From Methylobacterium tarhaniae (lineage in GTDB: Bacteria > Pseudomonadota > Alphaproteobacteria > Rhizobiales > Beijerinckiaceae), in the NCBI RefSeq assembly GCF_001043955.1, contig NZ_LABZ01000083.1, forward strand, positions 1 through 37,677: 37,677 nucleotides of DNA, written 5' to 3'. Positions within the stretch are counted from its first letter, which is position 1. Every line of letters starts with the position of its first letter. Positions 24,437-34,080 of the stretch are shown here, one piece after another. The translations under genes and the position numbers were made by a program. Below the pieces are notes generated by a model. That model searched no databases. It was not told the DNA's origin and saw nothing but the letters and a program-made list of their open reading frames with translations.

Positions 24437-27400
24437 CTACTCCGCCGGCAGGTGCTCCGGCGCACCGGCGGGCGCGCCGGGTTTCGCGGGCGGATGCGCC
24501 TCGCCTTTCCCCCCGCCGATCAGGCGCCAGGCCCGCTCGCGCAGGCCCTGGAACACGACGTAGAGCGGCGGGATCACGAAGATGCCGACGAACGACGCGG
24601 CGATCATGCCGCCGAAGACCGGCGTGCCGACGTCGCGCCGCGCGAGCTGGGACGCGCCGGTGGCGATGACGAGCGGCAGGAGCCCGAGGATGAAGGCGAA
24701 CGAGGTCATCATCACCGGCCGGAAGCGCAGCCGCGCGCCCTCGGTCGCGGCCTCGCGCAGGGCCACGCCCTTCTCCCGCTGCTCCTTGGCGAACTCGACG
24801 ATCAGGATGCCGTTCTTGGCGGCGAGGCCGATCAGCACCACCATGCCGATCTGGGCGTAGAGATCGAGGGTGAGCCCGCCCCACACCATCGCCGCGTAGG
24901 CGCCGACGACGCCGACCGTCACCGAGAGCAGCACCGGGACGGGAATCGTCCAGCTCTCGTAGAGCGCGACCAGGAACAGGAAGGCGAACAGCACCGCGAA
25001 GGCGAGGATGATCGCGGTCTTGCCCTCCGCCCGCTTCTCCTGGAAGGCGGTGTCGGTCCATTCCCCGCCGAAGCCCGTGGGCAGGGTGCGGGCGGCGACC
25101 GATTCCATCGCCGCCAGCGCCTGGCCGGAGGAGACGCCCGGCGCCGGCCCGCCCTGCACGGTGACGGCGCGCAGGTTGTTGTAGCGGATGAGCGCGGGCG
25201 GTCCGACGACGATCCGCACCTCGGCCAGGGAGCGCAGCGGCACCATCCCGCCGTCCTTGTTGCGCACGTTGATGCGGTAGATGTCGTCGATCCGCCGGCG
25301 GTCGTCGGCCTCGGCCTGGACCTGGACCTGCCAGGTGCGGCCGAACAGGTTGATGTCGTTGACGTAGTAGCCGCCGAGCGAGGCCTGCAGCGCCTGGAAC
25401 ACCGCATCGAGCGAGACGCCGAGGATCTGCACCTTGTTGCGGTCGATATCGAGGAAGACCGAGGGGTTCGTCGCCGAGAAGGTGCTGAACACCCGGTTGA
25501 GCTTCGGCTCCTGGTTCGCCGCGACGACGAGGCCGCGCAGCACCTGGGCAAGTTCCTTGGGATCGCCGCCGCGCAGGTCCTCGAGCACGTAGGCGAAGCC
25601 GCCGCCGGTGCCGAGACCGATGATCGGCGGGGGCGCGATCGGCACGACGGTGCCCTCGGAGATCGCGCGGAAGCGCTGGCCGAGCCGCGCGATCAGCGCC
25701 GCCGCGCCGTCGCCCGCCCCTTTGCGCTCCTCGAAGGGCTTCAGCGTCACCACCATGAAGGCGGCGTTGCTCTGCGAGTAGTTGTCGATGAAGTTGAGGC
25801 CCACCACGGTGGTGGCGTCGGCGACGGCGTGCTCCTCGCGCAGGATCGCCTCGGCCTTCGCCGCGACCTCCGAGGTCCGCCCGACCGCGGCTCCCTCCGG
25901 CAGCTGCACCACGACGAAGAACGCGCCCTGGTCGTCCTCCGGCAGGAAGCCCGTCGGGGTGATCTTCGCCAGCTCCACCGTGCCCCAGGCGGCCGCGAGC
26001 GACAGCACGAGCCCGATCAGCGACAGACGCACGATGCGGGCGACCGCGGCGCCGTAGCCGTCGCGCACGGCGTCGATGGAGCGCATGACGAGGCCCATGA
26101 CGCCCCGCCGCGGCCCGTGATGGGGCCGCAGCAGCACGCCGCAGAGGGCCGGCGAGAGGGTGAGCGCGTTGATCGCCGAGAGGAACATCGAGACCGCGAC
26201 CGCCACGGCGAACTGGCGGAAGAGTTCACCCGAGATGCCCGGCACGAAGGCGACCGGCACGAAGACCGAGAGCAGCACCAGGGTGATGGCGATGATCGGC
26301 GCGGTGATCTCCGCCATCGCGCGCTTCGTCGCCTCGCGGGGCGTGAGTTCGGGGTGCTCCTCCATCACCCGCTCGACGTTCTCGACCACCACGATGGCGT
26401 CGTCGACGACGATGCCGATGGCCAGCACCATGGCGAGCAGCGAGACCGAGTTCGCCGAGTAGCCGACGGCCTTGAGCGCGATGAAAGTGCCGATGAGGCT
26501 CACCGGCACGGCGAGCGTCGGGATCAGCGTCGCCCGCAGGCTGCCGAGGAACAGGAACACCACCACCACGACGAGCACGAAGGCTTCCACCAGCGTCTTC
26601 TGCACCTCGTGCACCGTCTCGGTGATGAAGGCGGTGGGATCGTAGGTGACCTTCCAGGCCAGCCCCTCCGGGAAGGAGGGCGCGAGCGCCTCCACCCGGG
26701 CCTTGACCTCTTTCAGCGTGGCGATCGCGTTGGCGCCGGGCGACTGGTAGATCGCGATGACGGTCGCCGGGCTCCCGTTGAGCCGTGTCTCGCGGTCGAG
26801 GCTCGCCGCGCCGAGCTCGATGCGGGCGACGTCGCCGAGGCGCAGGAGCGAGCCGTCCGGGTTGGTGCGCAGGACGATGTTGCGGAACTGCTCGGGCGAG
26901 GTGAGCCGGCCTTGCGTCTGGATGCTGAGCTGGAGCTGCTGCTCGTCCGAGACCGGCCGGGCGCCGATCCGGCCGACCGGGGCCTGGACGTTCTGGGCCT
27001 TGATGGCGGCGATGACGTCGCCGGCGGTGAGGTCGAGGCCGGTGAGCTGGTCGGTCCGGACCCAGGCCCGCATCGCGTAGTCCTGCGGGCCCCACAAGGT
27101 CGCGTCGCCGACGCCCGGCGTGCTCTTGATCCGGTCGAGCAGGTTGATGGTGACGTAGTTCGAGATGAACAACGGGTCCTGGGCGCCCTTCGGCGAGTAG
27201 ACCGCGATCACGCCGAGCAGGGCCGACGACTTCTTCTTGACCGTGACGCCCTGCTTGCGCACGTCCTCGGGGAGCTTCGCGAGCGCGATCTGGACCCGGT
27301 TGTTGACGTTGACGGCGTTGATGTCGGGATCGGTGCCGAGCTCGAACGAGGCGGTGAGCGTGTAGCTGCCGTCGTTGCCGCTGACGCTCTTCATGTAGAT

Positions 27401-27628
27401 CATCTTGTCGACGCCGACGACCTGCGACTCGATCGGCTGCGCCACGGTCGCTTCGACCACGTCGGCGGAGGCGCCCGGATAGGTCGTCGTCACCGAGACC
27501 TGGGGCGGGACGATGTCGGGGTACTGCGCCACCGGGATGGTGAGGAGCGCCAGCGCCCCGGCGATCGCGGTCACGATGGCGATGACGATCGCGAGGCGCG
27601 GGCGGTCGACGAAGATGGCGGAGAGCAT
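24437..27628 (-). CDS. RND multidrug efflux permease (HAE1/AcrB type)
   Basis: A 1063-residue inner-membrane proton antiporter. The start [19 protein letters not shown] at 27628 gives TM1, followed by the first large periplasmic loop ([14 protein letters not shown]). The paired aspartates of the proton relay are in TM4, [16 protein letters not shown]10-12 motifs ([27 protein letters not shown]) are also conserved. All regions expected of a trimeric AcrB-like pump appear intact, and the length is typical. It starts 4 nt after the adaptor gene, forming a two-gene operon. No outer-membrane channel gene is adjacent, so it must recruit a TolC from elsewhere. Substrates unknown. Confidence 0.93.
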   Translation of the reverse strand: MLSAIFVDRPRLAIVIAIVTAIAGALALLTIPVAQYPDIVPPQVSVTTTYPGASADVVEATVAQPIESQVVGVDKMIYMKSVSGNDGSYTLTASFELGTDPDINAVNVNNRVQIALAKLPEDVRKQGVTVKKKSSALLGVIAVYSPKGAQDPLFISNYVTINLLDRIKSTPGVGDATLWGPQDYAMRAWVRTDQLTGLDLTAGDVIAAIKAQNVQAPVGRIGARPVSDEQQLQLSIQTQGRLTSPEQFRNIVLRTNPDGSLLRLGDVARIELGAASLDRETRLNGSPATVIAIYQSPGANAIATLKEVKARVEALAPSFPEGLAWKVTYDPTAFITETVHEVQKTLVEAFVLVVVVVFLFLGSLRATLIPTLAVPVSLIGTFIALKAVGYSANSVSLLAMVLAIGIVVDDAIVVVENVERVMEEHPELTPREATKRAMAEITAPIIAITLVLLSVFVPVAFVPGISGELFRQFAVAVAVSMFLSAINALTLSPALCGVLLRPHHGPRRGVMGLVMRSIDAVRDGYGAAVARIVRLSLIGLVLSLAAAWGTVELAKITPTGFLPEDDQGAFFVVVQLPEGAAVGRTSEVAAKAEAILREEHAVADATTVVGLNFIDNYSQSNAAFMVVTLKPFEERKGAGDGAAALIARLGQRFRAISEGTVVPIAPPPIIGLGTGGGFAYVLEDLRGGDPKELAQVLRGLVVAANQEPKLNRVFSTFSATNPSVFLDIDRNKVQILGVSLDAVFQALQASLGGYYVNDINLFGRTWQVQVQAEADDRRRIDDIYRINVRNKDGGMVPLRSLAEVRIVVGPPALIRYNNLRAVTVQGGPAPGVSSGQALAAMESVAARTLPTGFGGEWTDTAFQEKRAEGKTAIILAFAVLFAFLFLVALYESWTIPVPVLLSVTVGVVGAYAAMVWGGLTLDLYAQIGMVVLIGLAAKNGILIVEFAKEQREKGVALREAATEGARLRFRPVMMTSFAFILGLLPLVIATGASQLARRDVGTPVFGGMIAASFVGIFVIPPLYVVFQGLRERAWRLIGGGKGEAHPPAKPGAPAGAPEHLPAE

Positions 27629-27632
27629 CGGA

Positions 27633-28748
27633 TCAGGTCCTGCCGGCGCCGGGAGAGGCCGGGACCGCCCGGACCGCGAGGCCGGGCCGCACCCGCTGCA
27701 GCCCGTCGACGATGACGAGTTCGCCGCCCTTGAGGCCGCTCTCGATGACCGCCTCGGTGCCGCCGGCGCCGGAGGCCGGCGTCACGCGCCGCGTCACCGC
27801 CCGGTCGTTCTCGACGACGAAGACGTAGACGCCGCCCTGGTCGGCGATGAGGGCGCCTTGCGGCACCACCACCTTCTCCTCCGGCGTGCCGGTCTGGAGC
27901 GCGACCTGGACGAGCTGGCCGTCGCGCAGGGCGCCGGCCGGGTTCGGCATCGTGGCCCGCACCAGCACCGTGTCGGTGGTGCGCTCGACGCTGATGTCGA
28001 CGAAGTTCACCCGCCCGACCTGGTCGTAGGTCGAGCCGTCGGGAAAGCGCAGGCGCACGGCGATCCGGCTGCGGTCGACCGGGGCGCCGCCCTGTTGCAC
28101 GCGCAGGAATTCCCGCTGGCTCACCGGGAAGGTGACGTACATCGGGTCCTGGCTGACGATCGAGGTCAGCACGCCGCTGTCGGGCCCGACGACGTTGCCC
28201 TTGGTGACGCTGGTGCGGCCGATGCGGCCGGTGATCGGGGACAGGATCTTCGTGTAGCCGAGGTTGATCTGGGCGGTCTTCAGGGTCGCCTCGTCGCCCA
28301 TCACGGCGCCGCGCGACTGGTCGAGGGCGGCGCGGGCCTGGTCGCGGGCGACGACCGTGCCGGCATTGCGGTCGAGGAGGTCCTGCGCGCGCTGGAGCTG
28401 GATCGCCGCCAGGGTCTCGGCGGCGTGGCTGCGCTCCAGCGCGCCCTCCGCCTGGCGCACGGCCGCCTCGAACAGGTCGGGCTCGATCCGGTAGAGGGGC
28501 GCTCCCTCCTTGACGACGTCGCCTTCCTTGAACAGCACCGCCTCGAGGTAGCCGGTGACCCGCGCCCGCACCTCGACGCGGCTCACCGCCTCGACGCGGC
28601 CGACGAAGTCGAGCGTCTTGTCGATGGCCTTGCGCTGCGCCGCCACCGTGCCGACGGGCAGCGCCGCGGCGGGGTCGGTCGCCTGCGCGCGGGCGGAGAT
28701 CGGCCAGGCCAGACCGAGAAGGAGGAGGATCCCGAGGCTACGGCGCAT
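27633..28748 (-). CDS. RND periplasmic adaptor (membrane fusion protein)
   Basis: A 371-residue AcrA-like protein starting at ATG 28748 with GAGGA upstream. A signal peptide ([20 protein letters not shown]) precedes the mature part. The lipoyl/barrel halves are seen as [20 protein letters not shown]...[12 protein letters not shown] and later [20 protein letters not shown], flanking a coiled-coil hairpin (about residues 95-150, rich in Ala/Leu/Gln). The C-terminal membrane-proximal domain has [12 protein letters not shown]. It bridges the RND permease to an outer-membrane channel. I see no lipobox Cys, so it may be soluble in the periplasm. Confidence 0.92.
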   Translation of the reverse strand: MRRSLGILLLLGLAWPISARAQATDPAAALPVGTVAAQRKAIDKTLDFVGRVEAVSRVEVRARVTGYLEAVLFKEGDVVKEGAPLYRIEPDLFEAAVRQAEGALERSHAAETLAAIQLQRAQDLLDRNAGTVVARDQARAALDQSRGAVMGDEATLKTAQINLGYTKILSPITGRIGRTSVTKGNVVGPDSGVLTSIVSQDPMYVTFPVSQREFLRVQQGGAPVDRSRIAVRLRFPDGSTYDQVGRVNFVDISVERTTDTVLVRATMPNPAGALRDGQLVQVALQTGTPEEKVVVPQGALIADQGGVYVFVVENDRAVTRRVTPASGAGGTEAVIESGLKGGELVIVDGLQRVRPGLAVRAVPASPGAGRT

Positions 28749-28831
28749 GATCTGTCCTCAGGCCGGAGGGCCGCGCTCCATCCTTGCAGGTCGCGGCCCT
28801 CCGGCTTGATCGGACGGGACAGCCCGGCCGA

Positions 28832-29452
28832 TCATCCGGCGCGGGGCCCGGCCGGCGCGTCGGATCGGGGGCTCCCGGTGCCGGACAGGACGAGGGCGCG
28901 CAGCCGGTCGCGGCCCAGCAGGCGCCCGAGTTCCCGCCAGGTGAAGTACGGCACGAGGGCGACGGCCATGATCGCCGCAATCGCCGCCAGGCCGCGGACC
29001 CCGCCGCCGCCGATGACCGGCAGGCTCCCGGCGAGGGAATGCCCCTTCCACAGGCCGATGAGCGTCTCCTCGACCACGTAGGCGCAGACGAGGAGCACCG
29101 CGAAGCCGCAGGCACGCGCGGCGATCCGCACGATCGGCCGCCGCCGCGCAGGTCCTCGCATCGCTTGGCGCCGGGCCTCGATCCCCTCCGCCACCAGCAT
29201 GACCTTGGCGAGGATCCACGAATTGATGAAGGCGAACCCGTAGAACTGGTAGCCCATTCCGTGCCGGGAGAGCACGACCGTCTCGTGCAGCACCAGCGTC
29301 CCGAAGACGACGAGGAGATAGGCGAAGATCGCCCCGATCCGCCCGGCCTCCTCGCGCAGGCGTCCCCCGAGCCGTCGCCATCGTGCCGCGCCGGCCGGCG
29401 CATCTTTGGACGGGCGCCCTCCGGCCCCTTCGTCGGGCGTCCCTAGGCGCAC
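28832..29452 (-). CDS. Four-helix hypothetical membrane protein
   Basis: About 206 residues if the GTG at 29452 is the start. No ATG exists before the conserved part, and the ribosome binding site is weak, so the start is uncertain. Four hydrophobic segments are visible: IGAIFAYLLVVFGTLVLHE, YGFAFINSWILAKVMLVAE, a third around CGFAVLLVCAYVVEE and a fourth around GLAAIAAIMAVALVPYFTW. The motif LHExVVLxxHxxGYQFYGFA is shared with uncharacterised proteins of Hyphomicrobiales. Stop is 83 nt before the efflux adaptor, so cotranscription with the pump is possible. Function unknown. Confidence 0.65.
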   Translation of the reverse strand: MRLGTPDEGAGGRPSKDAPAGAARWRRLGGRLREEAGRIGAIFAYLLVVFGTLVLHETVVLSRHGMGYQFYGFAFINSWILAKVMLVAEGIEARRQAMRGPARRRPIVRIAARACGFAVLLVCAYVVEETLIGLWKGHSLAGSLPVIGGGGVRGLAAIAAIMAVALVPYFTWRELGRLLGRDRLRALVLSGTGSPRSDAPAGPRAG

Positions 29453-29679
29453 GGGACCCGCCGCAGCGCCGGCCGGCACGGCCCGACGCGCCGCGCTCCG
29501 GCCCGCGCCAGCGCCCCCTCCCGCTCCAGCCGGGTGACGGCTCGCGACGCGGTCTCGATCGTGAGGAGGGTGTCGGCGATGTCGGGCTGGGTCATCGGCA
29601 GAACGACCCAGCCCGCCGCCCGGCCCACGGCCGGCTGGCCATAGACCACCGGCGTGCCGGCGAGCGAGGAACGTTCCAT
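29443..29679 (-). pseudogene. Crp/Fnr-family HTH remnant
   Basis: The frame contains VLPMTQPDIADTLLTIETAS followed by RAVTRLEREGALARAGARRV. This is the C-terminal winged helix of a Crp/Fnr (FixK-like) regulator, normally LPMSRQDIADYLGLTIETVS and so on. One residue is missing in the turn (DTLLTIET where DYLGLTIET is expected), and the cNMP-binding domain is absent; the upstream 45 codons are unrelated. There is no ribosome binding site. The frame ends within the first bases of the membrane protein gene. Confidence 0.55.
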
Positions 29680-29898
29680 CTGCACGGGCCGCGCGGGTCC
29701 GCGCCCTGCGGGGCGTGCCGGGTGACACGGCCAATCCGCCGGACGGGATGGCAAGTTCCGGGGCCAGCCCCCGGACCGGGACCACGCTCGGGAACCGGCC
29801 GTCTTCAGGTCCATCCGCGTCTCTCCTGCCGGTTCGTTCCACGCCCGTTTCGGATCTCGCGCTACGCTCGTCTCCAGGACGGCCCTCGACGACGACCC

Positions 29899-30243
29899 TC
29901 AGCGCCAGCCCCTGCGGCCGCCACCGAACCGGCCGCCTCCCGCGAAGTGCCCGCGGTAATGGCCGACGCGATGCCCGTATCCCCGCCCGACATAGCCGCG
30001 CCGGCCATATCCATAAGCCCGGCCGCCATAGACCCCGCGGCCATAGACCCCGCGATAGGCGTACGCACCGCCCCGGTAGTAGCCCTGCACGGCGTAAGGG
30101 GCGCCGTAATGCGGTCGGCAGTAGCCGTAGGGGCCGCGGTGGAAGCCGACGCCGCAACCCTGGGCCGCGAGCGCCGGGACGGAGCCGAGGCCGAGCAGCG
30201 CGCCGAGAAGAGCCGCTGCGACGGCGAGCACGAAGCGCGTCAT
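29899..30243 (-). CDS. Small secreted GCG-signature, Gly/Tyr-rich protein
   Basis: A 114-residue protein. The ATG at 30243 is preceded by GGAGGAA, better placed than the ATG at 30255. The signal peptide MTRFVLAVAAALLGALLGLG ends at ALAAQ, and the mature N-terminus is GCGVGFHRGPYGYCRP, the same GCG...GPxGxCR signature as the protein at 706-1026. The rest is repeats of YGR/GVYG/RGYG units and a Gly/Arg/His-rich end (FAGGGRFGGGRRGWR). Role unknown; the basic Gly/Tyr-rich tail suggests a cell-envelope or surface protein. Confidence 0.75.
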   Translation of the reverse strand: MTRFVLAVAAALLGALLGLGSVPALAAQGCGVGFHRGPYGYCRPHYGAPYAVQGYYRGGAYAYRGVYGRGVYGGRAYGYGRRGYVGRGYGHRVGHYRGHFAGGGRFGGGRRGWR

Positions 30244-30318
30244 CTGTTCCTCCATGCAGGCGTGCCCGTCCGGTGGACGCGGGATGGCGGACCGTGGGGC
30301 ACGGGTCGCGGCCCAGCG

Positions 30319-31185
30319 TCAGGGCCGGAACATCCACCGGAAGGCGCGGCGGATGCGCGTCCGCTCCGTCGCACCGCTTCGCAGGTGGCGGCGAAAGAGC
30401 CTGGCCAGCGAGGCGGCCGCCAGACCGTACTCCGCCGCGCATCGGGCGGCCCGGAATGCCGGAAGGGCACGGCTCCCGACCAGATCGCCGAAGGCCCGGC
30501 GGTCCGCCCCGTAGGCGAGGCAGAGCAGGTTGGCGAGGCGCTGGAGGGCGAGGCTGTGGTCGTCGGCGAGCAGGATATCCGCATCCTCCTCGGCGGCCTG
30601 GCCGAGGAGCAGGCGGGTGATCCCGTCGATGGCGTAGCGGGCCTCGGCCGGGGGAAGTTCGAGCAGGACGAGCGCCGCGAACTGGTCGGCGGCATCCTCC
30701 TCCCGGCCCAGCACCGGAACGTCGAGCAGATCGAACAGTGCGTGCCCGGCCTCGTGCAGGAACACCTGCGCGACCGGGCCGGCGACCGCGTCGCGCCGCG
30801 GCGCCCCCGGTTGCGGGGGCTTGGCCGGCACCCGCGCCTGCGCCTCGATGACGGAGATGACGTAGCCGTAGCAGACCGTGATCGTCTGCGTCCGGGGGTC
30901 ATACCACGCGTTGGCGTCGCCGCCGCAGGCCGACAGCCGGAGCGTGAGCGTGCGGGGCAGGCGCACTCCACCGATGGCGGTCCGAAGGCCTTCGAGCACC
31001 CGGCGCCGCTTGAGGTCGCGGTAGACCGCGCGTGCCGCCGGCTCGGCCGGACGATCGTAGGCGATACGGATCCCGGCCTCCCGGACTTGGACGGAGGGGA
31101 CCTGGACGGAGCGGACTTGGACCGCCCGGGCCGGCGCGACGACGGCGAGCGACAGGGCCGCCACGAGGCCGACGAGACGTCGCAT
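30319..31185 (-). CDS. Secreted DUF4344 putative zinc metallopeptidase
   Basis: A 288-residue exported protein. The ATG at 31185 follows GGAG. The signal peptide MRRLVGLVAALSLAVVAPAR is followed directly by a repeated stretch VQVRS-VQVPS-VQVRE. The catalytic motif HEAGH lies in VFLHEAGHALFDLLDVPVLG and a third ligand candidate in REEDAADQFAAL, the gluzincin-like layout of DUF4344 (PF14247). CYGYVISVIE upstream of HEAGH is also conserved. Predicted periplasmic peptidase of unknown substrate. No partner gene is evident. Confidence 0.8.
   Translation of the reverse strand: MRRLVGLVAALSLAVVAPARAVQVRSVQVPSVQVREAGIRIAYDRPAEPAARAVYRDLKRRRVLEGLRTAIGGVRLPRTLTLRLSACGGDANAWYDPRTQTITVCYGYVISVIEAQARVPAKPPQPGAPRRDAVAGPVAQVFLHEAGHALFDLLDVPVLGREEDAADQFAALVLLELPPAEARYAIDGITRLLLGQAAEEDADILLADDHSLALQRLANLLCLAYGADRRAFGDLVGSRALPAFRAARCAAEYGLAAASLARLFRRHLRSGATERTRIRRAFRWMFRP
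31082..31126. repeat. 15-bp tandem repeat inside the DUF4344 gene start
   Basis: On the + strand: CGGACTTGGACGGAG, GGGACCTGGACGGAG and the diverged CGGACTTGGACCGCC. On the coding strand this is (GTCCAAGTCCGCTCC)-like and adds VQVRS-type pentapeptides right after the signal peptide. The 15-bp period keeps the frame. Confidence 0.75.
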
Positions 31186-31390
31186 CGTCCGGCTCCCGCC
31201 GAGCCGGGCTCGTCGGACGTTCGCGCGCCCCTGCGCGCGGCGGCCCCGCGAACCGGAACGCGGCACCGCGCGGCGGCTCTGGACCGCCGCGACGGCGCGG
31301 CCCGCTCGCGAGCCGAAGCCGACCGGAACCCGGTCGCCGAGGCCAACGGCGGCCGCCCGGTCGTGGCACGGCCGGGCCGTGGTCTGCTCC

Positions 31391-31465
31391 GGGCCAAGTC
31401 GCTCCGAGCCATGTCGCTCCGAGCCATGTCGCACCAGGCCATGTCGCTCCGGTCCATGTCGCACT
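31391..31465. repeat. Five-copy 15-bp tandem repeat, upstream of the DUF4344 gene
   Basis: Units GGGCCAAGTCGCTCC, GAGCCATGTCGCTCC, GAGCCATGTCGCACC, AGGCCATGTCGCTCC and GGTCCATGTCGCACT run head to tail without gaps. The array lies 206 bp upstream of the peptidase start, in a region with no gene I can support. On the - strand it forms (DMARS)n codons, but no gene is evident. Confidence 0.82.
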
Positions 31466-31770
31466 CCGCGCGCGTCACCGGGTTCTCCCTTCGACGGCGC
31501 CTCGACGCCCCGCGGCAGCGCGTGGCCGACAGGTCCGCCGGGCGTCATGTCCGTCTCGTTCGAGAATGCTTGCTTCCGCGCCCGGCGCTTGATCGAACAC
31601 GACACCGGCAGCGACGCAGGACGCCCATGCCGGGCCGCGTGCCATCGCGTCGCAAGCGCCTCGGCCGCACGCGGCCCGCATCGACGGTGCCGGGTCACAC
31701 GGTTTGACGTGGATCAATTCCGGGACGGCTCACGCCCGCCATCCTGGCAGCAGGCAACGGGGAGGATGCG
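31466..31770. other. Non-coding stretch between the repeat array and the phasin-like gene
   Basis: About 300 bases with no supportable gene or clear signal except the GGAGG ribosome binding site of the phasin-like gene at its right end. Confidence 0.35.
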
Positions 31771-32070
31771 ATGGCCGCCACTGACCAGTCTCGACCGGTG
31801 GGCCGCGTCGATGAAGCGGGACCTGATCCCTTCGCCATCGACGTCTTCGCGTTTCCCGCTGGCGCAAACCCGGCCATGAGATGGATGGCGGAGTCGCTGG
31901 CCTTCGCCGCCAAGCGTCTCACCGCGCAGTCCGAGCATCTGGTCGCGCTGGGCCGATGCGGATCGATCGTCGAGGCGCAGAAGCTGACCGCGGCCTATCT
32001 TGCCCGGGCGGCCTCGGATTGTCAGCACGAGGCGGGCACGTTCCTGCAGAGGATCACCGGCACGAAGTGA
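31771..32070 (+). CDS. Phasin-like small protein
   Basis: A 99-residue protein with GGAGG five bases before the ATG at 31771. After a 25-residue polar N-terminus and a hydrophobic FAIDVFAFP segment, residues 37-95 form amphipathic helix: ESLAFAAKRLTAQSEHLVAL, then EAQKLTAAYLARAASDCQHE. The pattern (…FAAKRL…QSEHLVAL…C.S..EA..L…YL…) resembles phasin_2-type proteins that coat polyhydroxyalkanoate granules. The gene stands alone. Phasin identity is by pattern only, but it agrees with the PHA-synthase-like DUF3141 gene 10 kb away. Confidence 0.5.
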   Translation: MAATDQSRPVGRVDEAGPDPFAIDVFAFPAGANPAMRWMAESLAFAAKRLTAQSEHLVALGRCGSIVEAQKLTAAYLARAASDCQHEAGTFLQRITGTK

Positions 32071-32314
32071 CGCTTCCACTGCGCGGCACCGTCACACGCT
32101 CGGCGAGCGGTGCCGGGGCAAGCGAGAGCCGCTCTCGCGTCGCGGAGCCGATCGACCTGCCGCGCCCGGATGGATCTCTCGTGCACGATCTTCATGTGTG
32201 CAGTTTATGAACTTCTGGTTGAAGCCATGTAACAGACTTAACCTTGCATGATGGGCTGACGAGAATCTTACTAGGCTTCAGCATAGTTTGTCTGCGCAAC
32301 ACAGAGGAAAAGCC

Positions 32315-33481
32315 ATGTCCTCTTTGGCGTCGAACGCACGGACGATGCAGCATGACCTCAAGCCAGATCGCCTGGAGCCAGATCGCCTGGAGCCAGATCG
32401 CCTGGAGCCAGATCGCCTGGAGCCAAATCGGTCACGCGTCGGCGACCTTCGCGGCTCGGCGGCCCTCCCGCACGGCTTCGTCGGTGCCCACGCGCTGCAG
32501 GCGGTCCGCGCCGTCCTGGCCGAGATGGGAACGAGTCCCGAGGAGGTCTGCCGGAACGCCGCGATCGACCTGCGCGTCCCGTACGAGATGGAAGCGGTCT
32601 CGTTCGCGTCGCTCGGCCGCCTGATGGCGGCGGCGGCCGACAGGATCGGATGCGGGCATCTCGGCCTCCTCGTCGGACAGCGCACGGATCTCCTGTCGTG
32701 CGGCCCGCTCGGCACCCTGGTCCGCCACTCGCGGACGATCGACGAGGCCCTGGGGGCTCTCGAGACCCATTACGTCCTTCTGAGCCGCGGCGCGACGATC
32801 GAAAGGTCGACCGACGGTCTCGTGGCGACCGTGACCTACGCGCCGTACGATCCCGATGCCGCGGGCATCGCCCACCATTGCGAGCGCGCCCTCGGCGCCC
32901 TGACCGGCGTGATGCGGTCCCTGTGCGGCGCCGACTGGTGCCCCGACGAGGTCTGGCTCCCGCGGCTCGCACCCGCCGATCCTTCGCCCTACGCGAGCTA
33001 CTTCCGGGCTCCGGTCCGCTTCTCCCAGGAGATCACGGCGCTGGTCTTCCCCGCCCGTCTCCTGAGGCGGCCCATCCTTGGTGCCGATCCGGTTCTTCGG
33101 GCCGCCGCGGAGCATGGCATCCGGTGCGCCAAGGCCGCGATTCCGTTCGATCTGAGCCACGAGGTCCGGCGCTGCGTGCGGTCCCGGGCGACCCGGTCGC
33201 GCATCGGCAAGGACGAGATCGCGCAGGCCCTGGCGCTCAACCCGCGCACGTTGTGCCGCCGCCTGCGGGCGGGCGGAACGACGTTCCGGTCCATCACGAA
33301 CCAGACGCGCCTCGGCATCGCCAAGCAGTTGCTCGCCGACACGACGATGGGCCTCGCGGAGATCTCGGCCGTGCTGGAATTCTCCGAGCCGGCAGCCTTC
33401 ACGCACGCCTTTCGGCGCTGGACCGGAATGGCGCCGAGCGCGTGGCGGCAAGACCATCGCACCACGAGACCACCGAACTGA
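32315..33481 (+). CDS. AraC-family regulator with N-terminal ligand-binding domain
   Basis: A 388-residue regulator. The ATG at 32315 has AGAGGAAA upstream; a TTG at 32288 is less likely. Residues 15-40 are encoded by a tandem repeat giving KPDRLEPDRLEPDRLEPDRL. Residues 50-250 match the arabinose-binding-like domain (PF12625) of OruR/PchR-group AraC proteins (FASLGRLMAAAADRIGCGHL, LGTLVRHSRTI, ETHYVLLSRGA). Residues 285-385 hold two helix-turn-helix motifs: IAQALALNPRTLCRRLRAGG and ISAVLEFSEPAAFTHAFRRW. The target is unknown. A secreted protein gene follows after 75 nt. A paralogous C-terminal fragment lies at 15876-16020. Confidence 0.9.
   Translation: MSSLASNARTMQHDLKPDRLEPDRLEPDRLEPDRLEPNRSRVGDLRGSAALPHGFVGAHALQAVRAVLAEMGTSPEEVCRNAAIDLRVPYEMEAVSFASLGRLMAAAADRIGCGHLGLLVGQRTDLLSCGPLGTLVRHSRTIDEALGALETHYVLLSRGATIERSTDGLVATVTYAPYDPDAAGIAHHCERALGALTGVMRSLCGADWCPDEVWLPRLAPADPSPYASYFRAPVRFSQEITALVFPARLLRRPILGADPVLRAAAEHGIRCAKAAIPFDLSHEVRRCVRSRATRSRIGKDEIAQALALNPRTLCRRLRAGGTTFRSITNQTRLGIAKQLLADTTMGLAEISAVLEFSEPAAFTHAFRRWTGMAPSAWRQDHRTTRPPN
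32361..32435 (+). repeat. Perfect 15-bp tandem repeat in the araC-like N-terminus
   Basis: AGCCAGATCGCCTGG occurs four times without a mismatch from 32361 to 32420, then a partial copy AGCCAAATCGG. In frame it encodes (P-D-R-L-E)n. Perfect identity of the four units suggests recent expansion, by slippage, and likely copy-number variation between strains. Confidence 0.92.
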
Positions 33482-33556
33482 GCGCAACTGGTGAATCGCG
33501 CATGGCCGGTGATGCACCCGGCCGAACCTGCCGCCCGTTTCGAGGAGAAGCTCGTG

Positions 33557-33967
33557 ATGCCTGGTCGAAGCGCCGCCCTCGCCATCGGAGCGTTCGTCGT
33601 CGGGCTCGGCGCCTCGGCCGCCGGAGCGGCGGTCGCGGACTACCAGGGCGCCTGGGTCCTCAGCGGACACGATTGCCAGGACGTCTACGCGTCCGCGGGC
33701 AAGAAGGCGTCGTTCAAGAAGCCGCTCGACATGTTCGCTCCCGCCTTCATCATCTCGGGCAACCGACTCACGACCCCGGCGGCGACCTGCCGGATCCGGT
33801 CGGTCCGCCCGGGCGGGGACCGTGAGCTTCTCCACCTCGACTGCGCCAACGCGGTCGCAGCCAACGACGTCAGGGTCCTCCTGGCCGCCTCGCCCCCGGA
33901 CGGTCTGAAGCGCTATTATGGCGAGCATGATCCCACGGGGGTCGATTACCGGCGTTGCGCGCGATAA
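33557..33967 (+). CDS. Secreted hypothetical protein
   Basis: A 136-residue protein starting at the ATG at 33557 behind GGAGAAG; an in-frame start at 33491 is less likely. The signal peptide ends at about residue 25 (SAAGAAVA). The mature part begins DYQGAWVLSGHDCQDVY and has three cysteines (HDC, ATCRI, LDCAN) plus one near the end (YRRCAR). The pattern DYxGxWVLxxxDCxxVY...FAPAFIxSGxRLxTPxAxC recurs in exported proteins of Hyphomicrobiales with no known role. A weak dyad (GGGCAG at 34001, CTGCCC at 34024) lies downstream. It may be read together with the araC-like gene 75 nt upstream. Confidence 0.7.
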   Translation: MPGRSAALAIGAFVVGLGASAAGAAVADYQGAWVLSGHDCQDVYASAGKKASFKKPLDMFAPAFIISGNRLTTPAATCRIRSVRPGGDRELLHLDCANAVAANDVRVLLAASPPDGLKRYYGEHDPTGVDYRRCAR

Positions 33968-34080
33968 CCCCCCTCGGCATCCTCTCAGAACAAGTCAAGC
34001 GGGCAGTGTATGCCAAGACAAATCTGCCCACTGCAAATAATTATAATTTATTACGTCAATGCACTACAATTTCTTTGCGA

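Noticed and set aside
23681..27715. 1344-codon + strand frame opposite ppk2 and the RND permease
   Set aside because: His/Asp/Arg-rich translation, no motif, antisense to intact PPK2 and AcrB-like proteins.
31391..31465. Tandem array considered as a CRISPR
   Set aside because: Units are 15 bp, head to tail, without spacers, and no cas genes are present.
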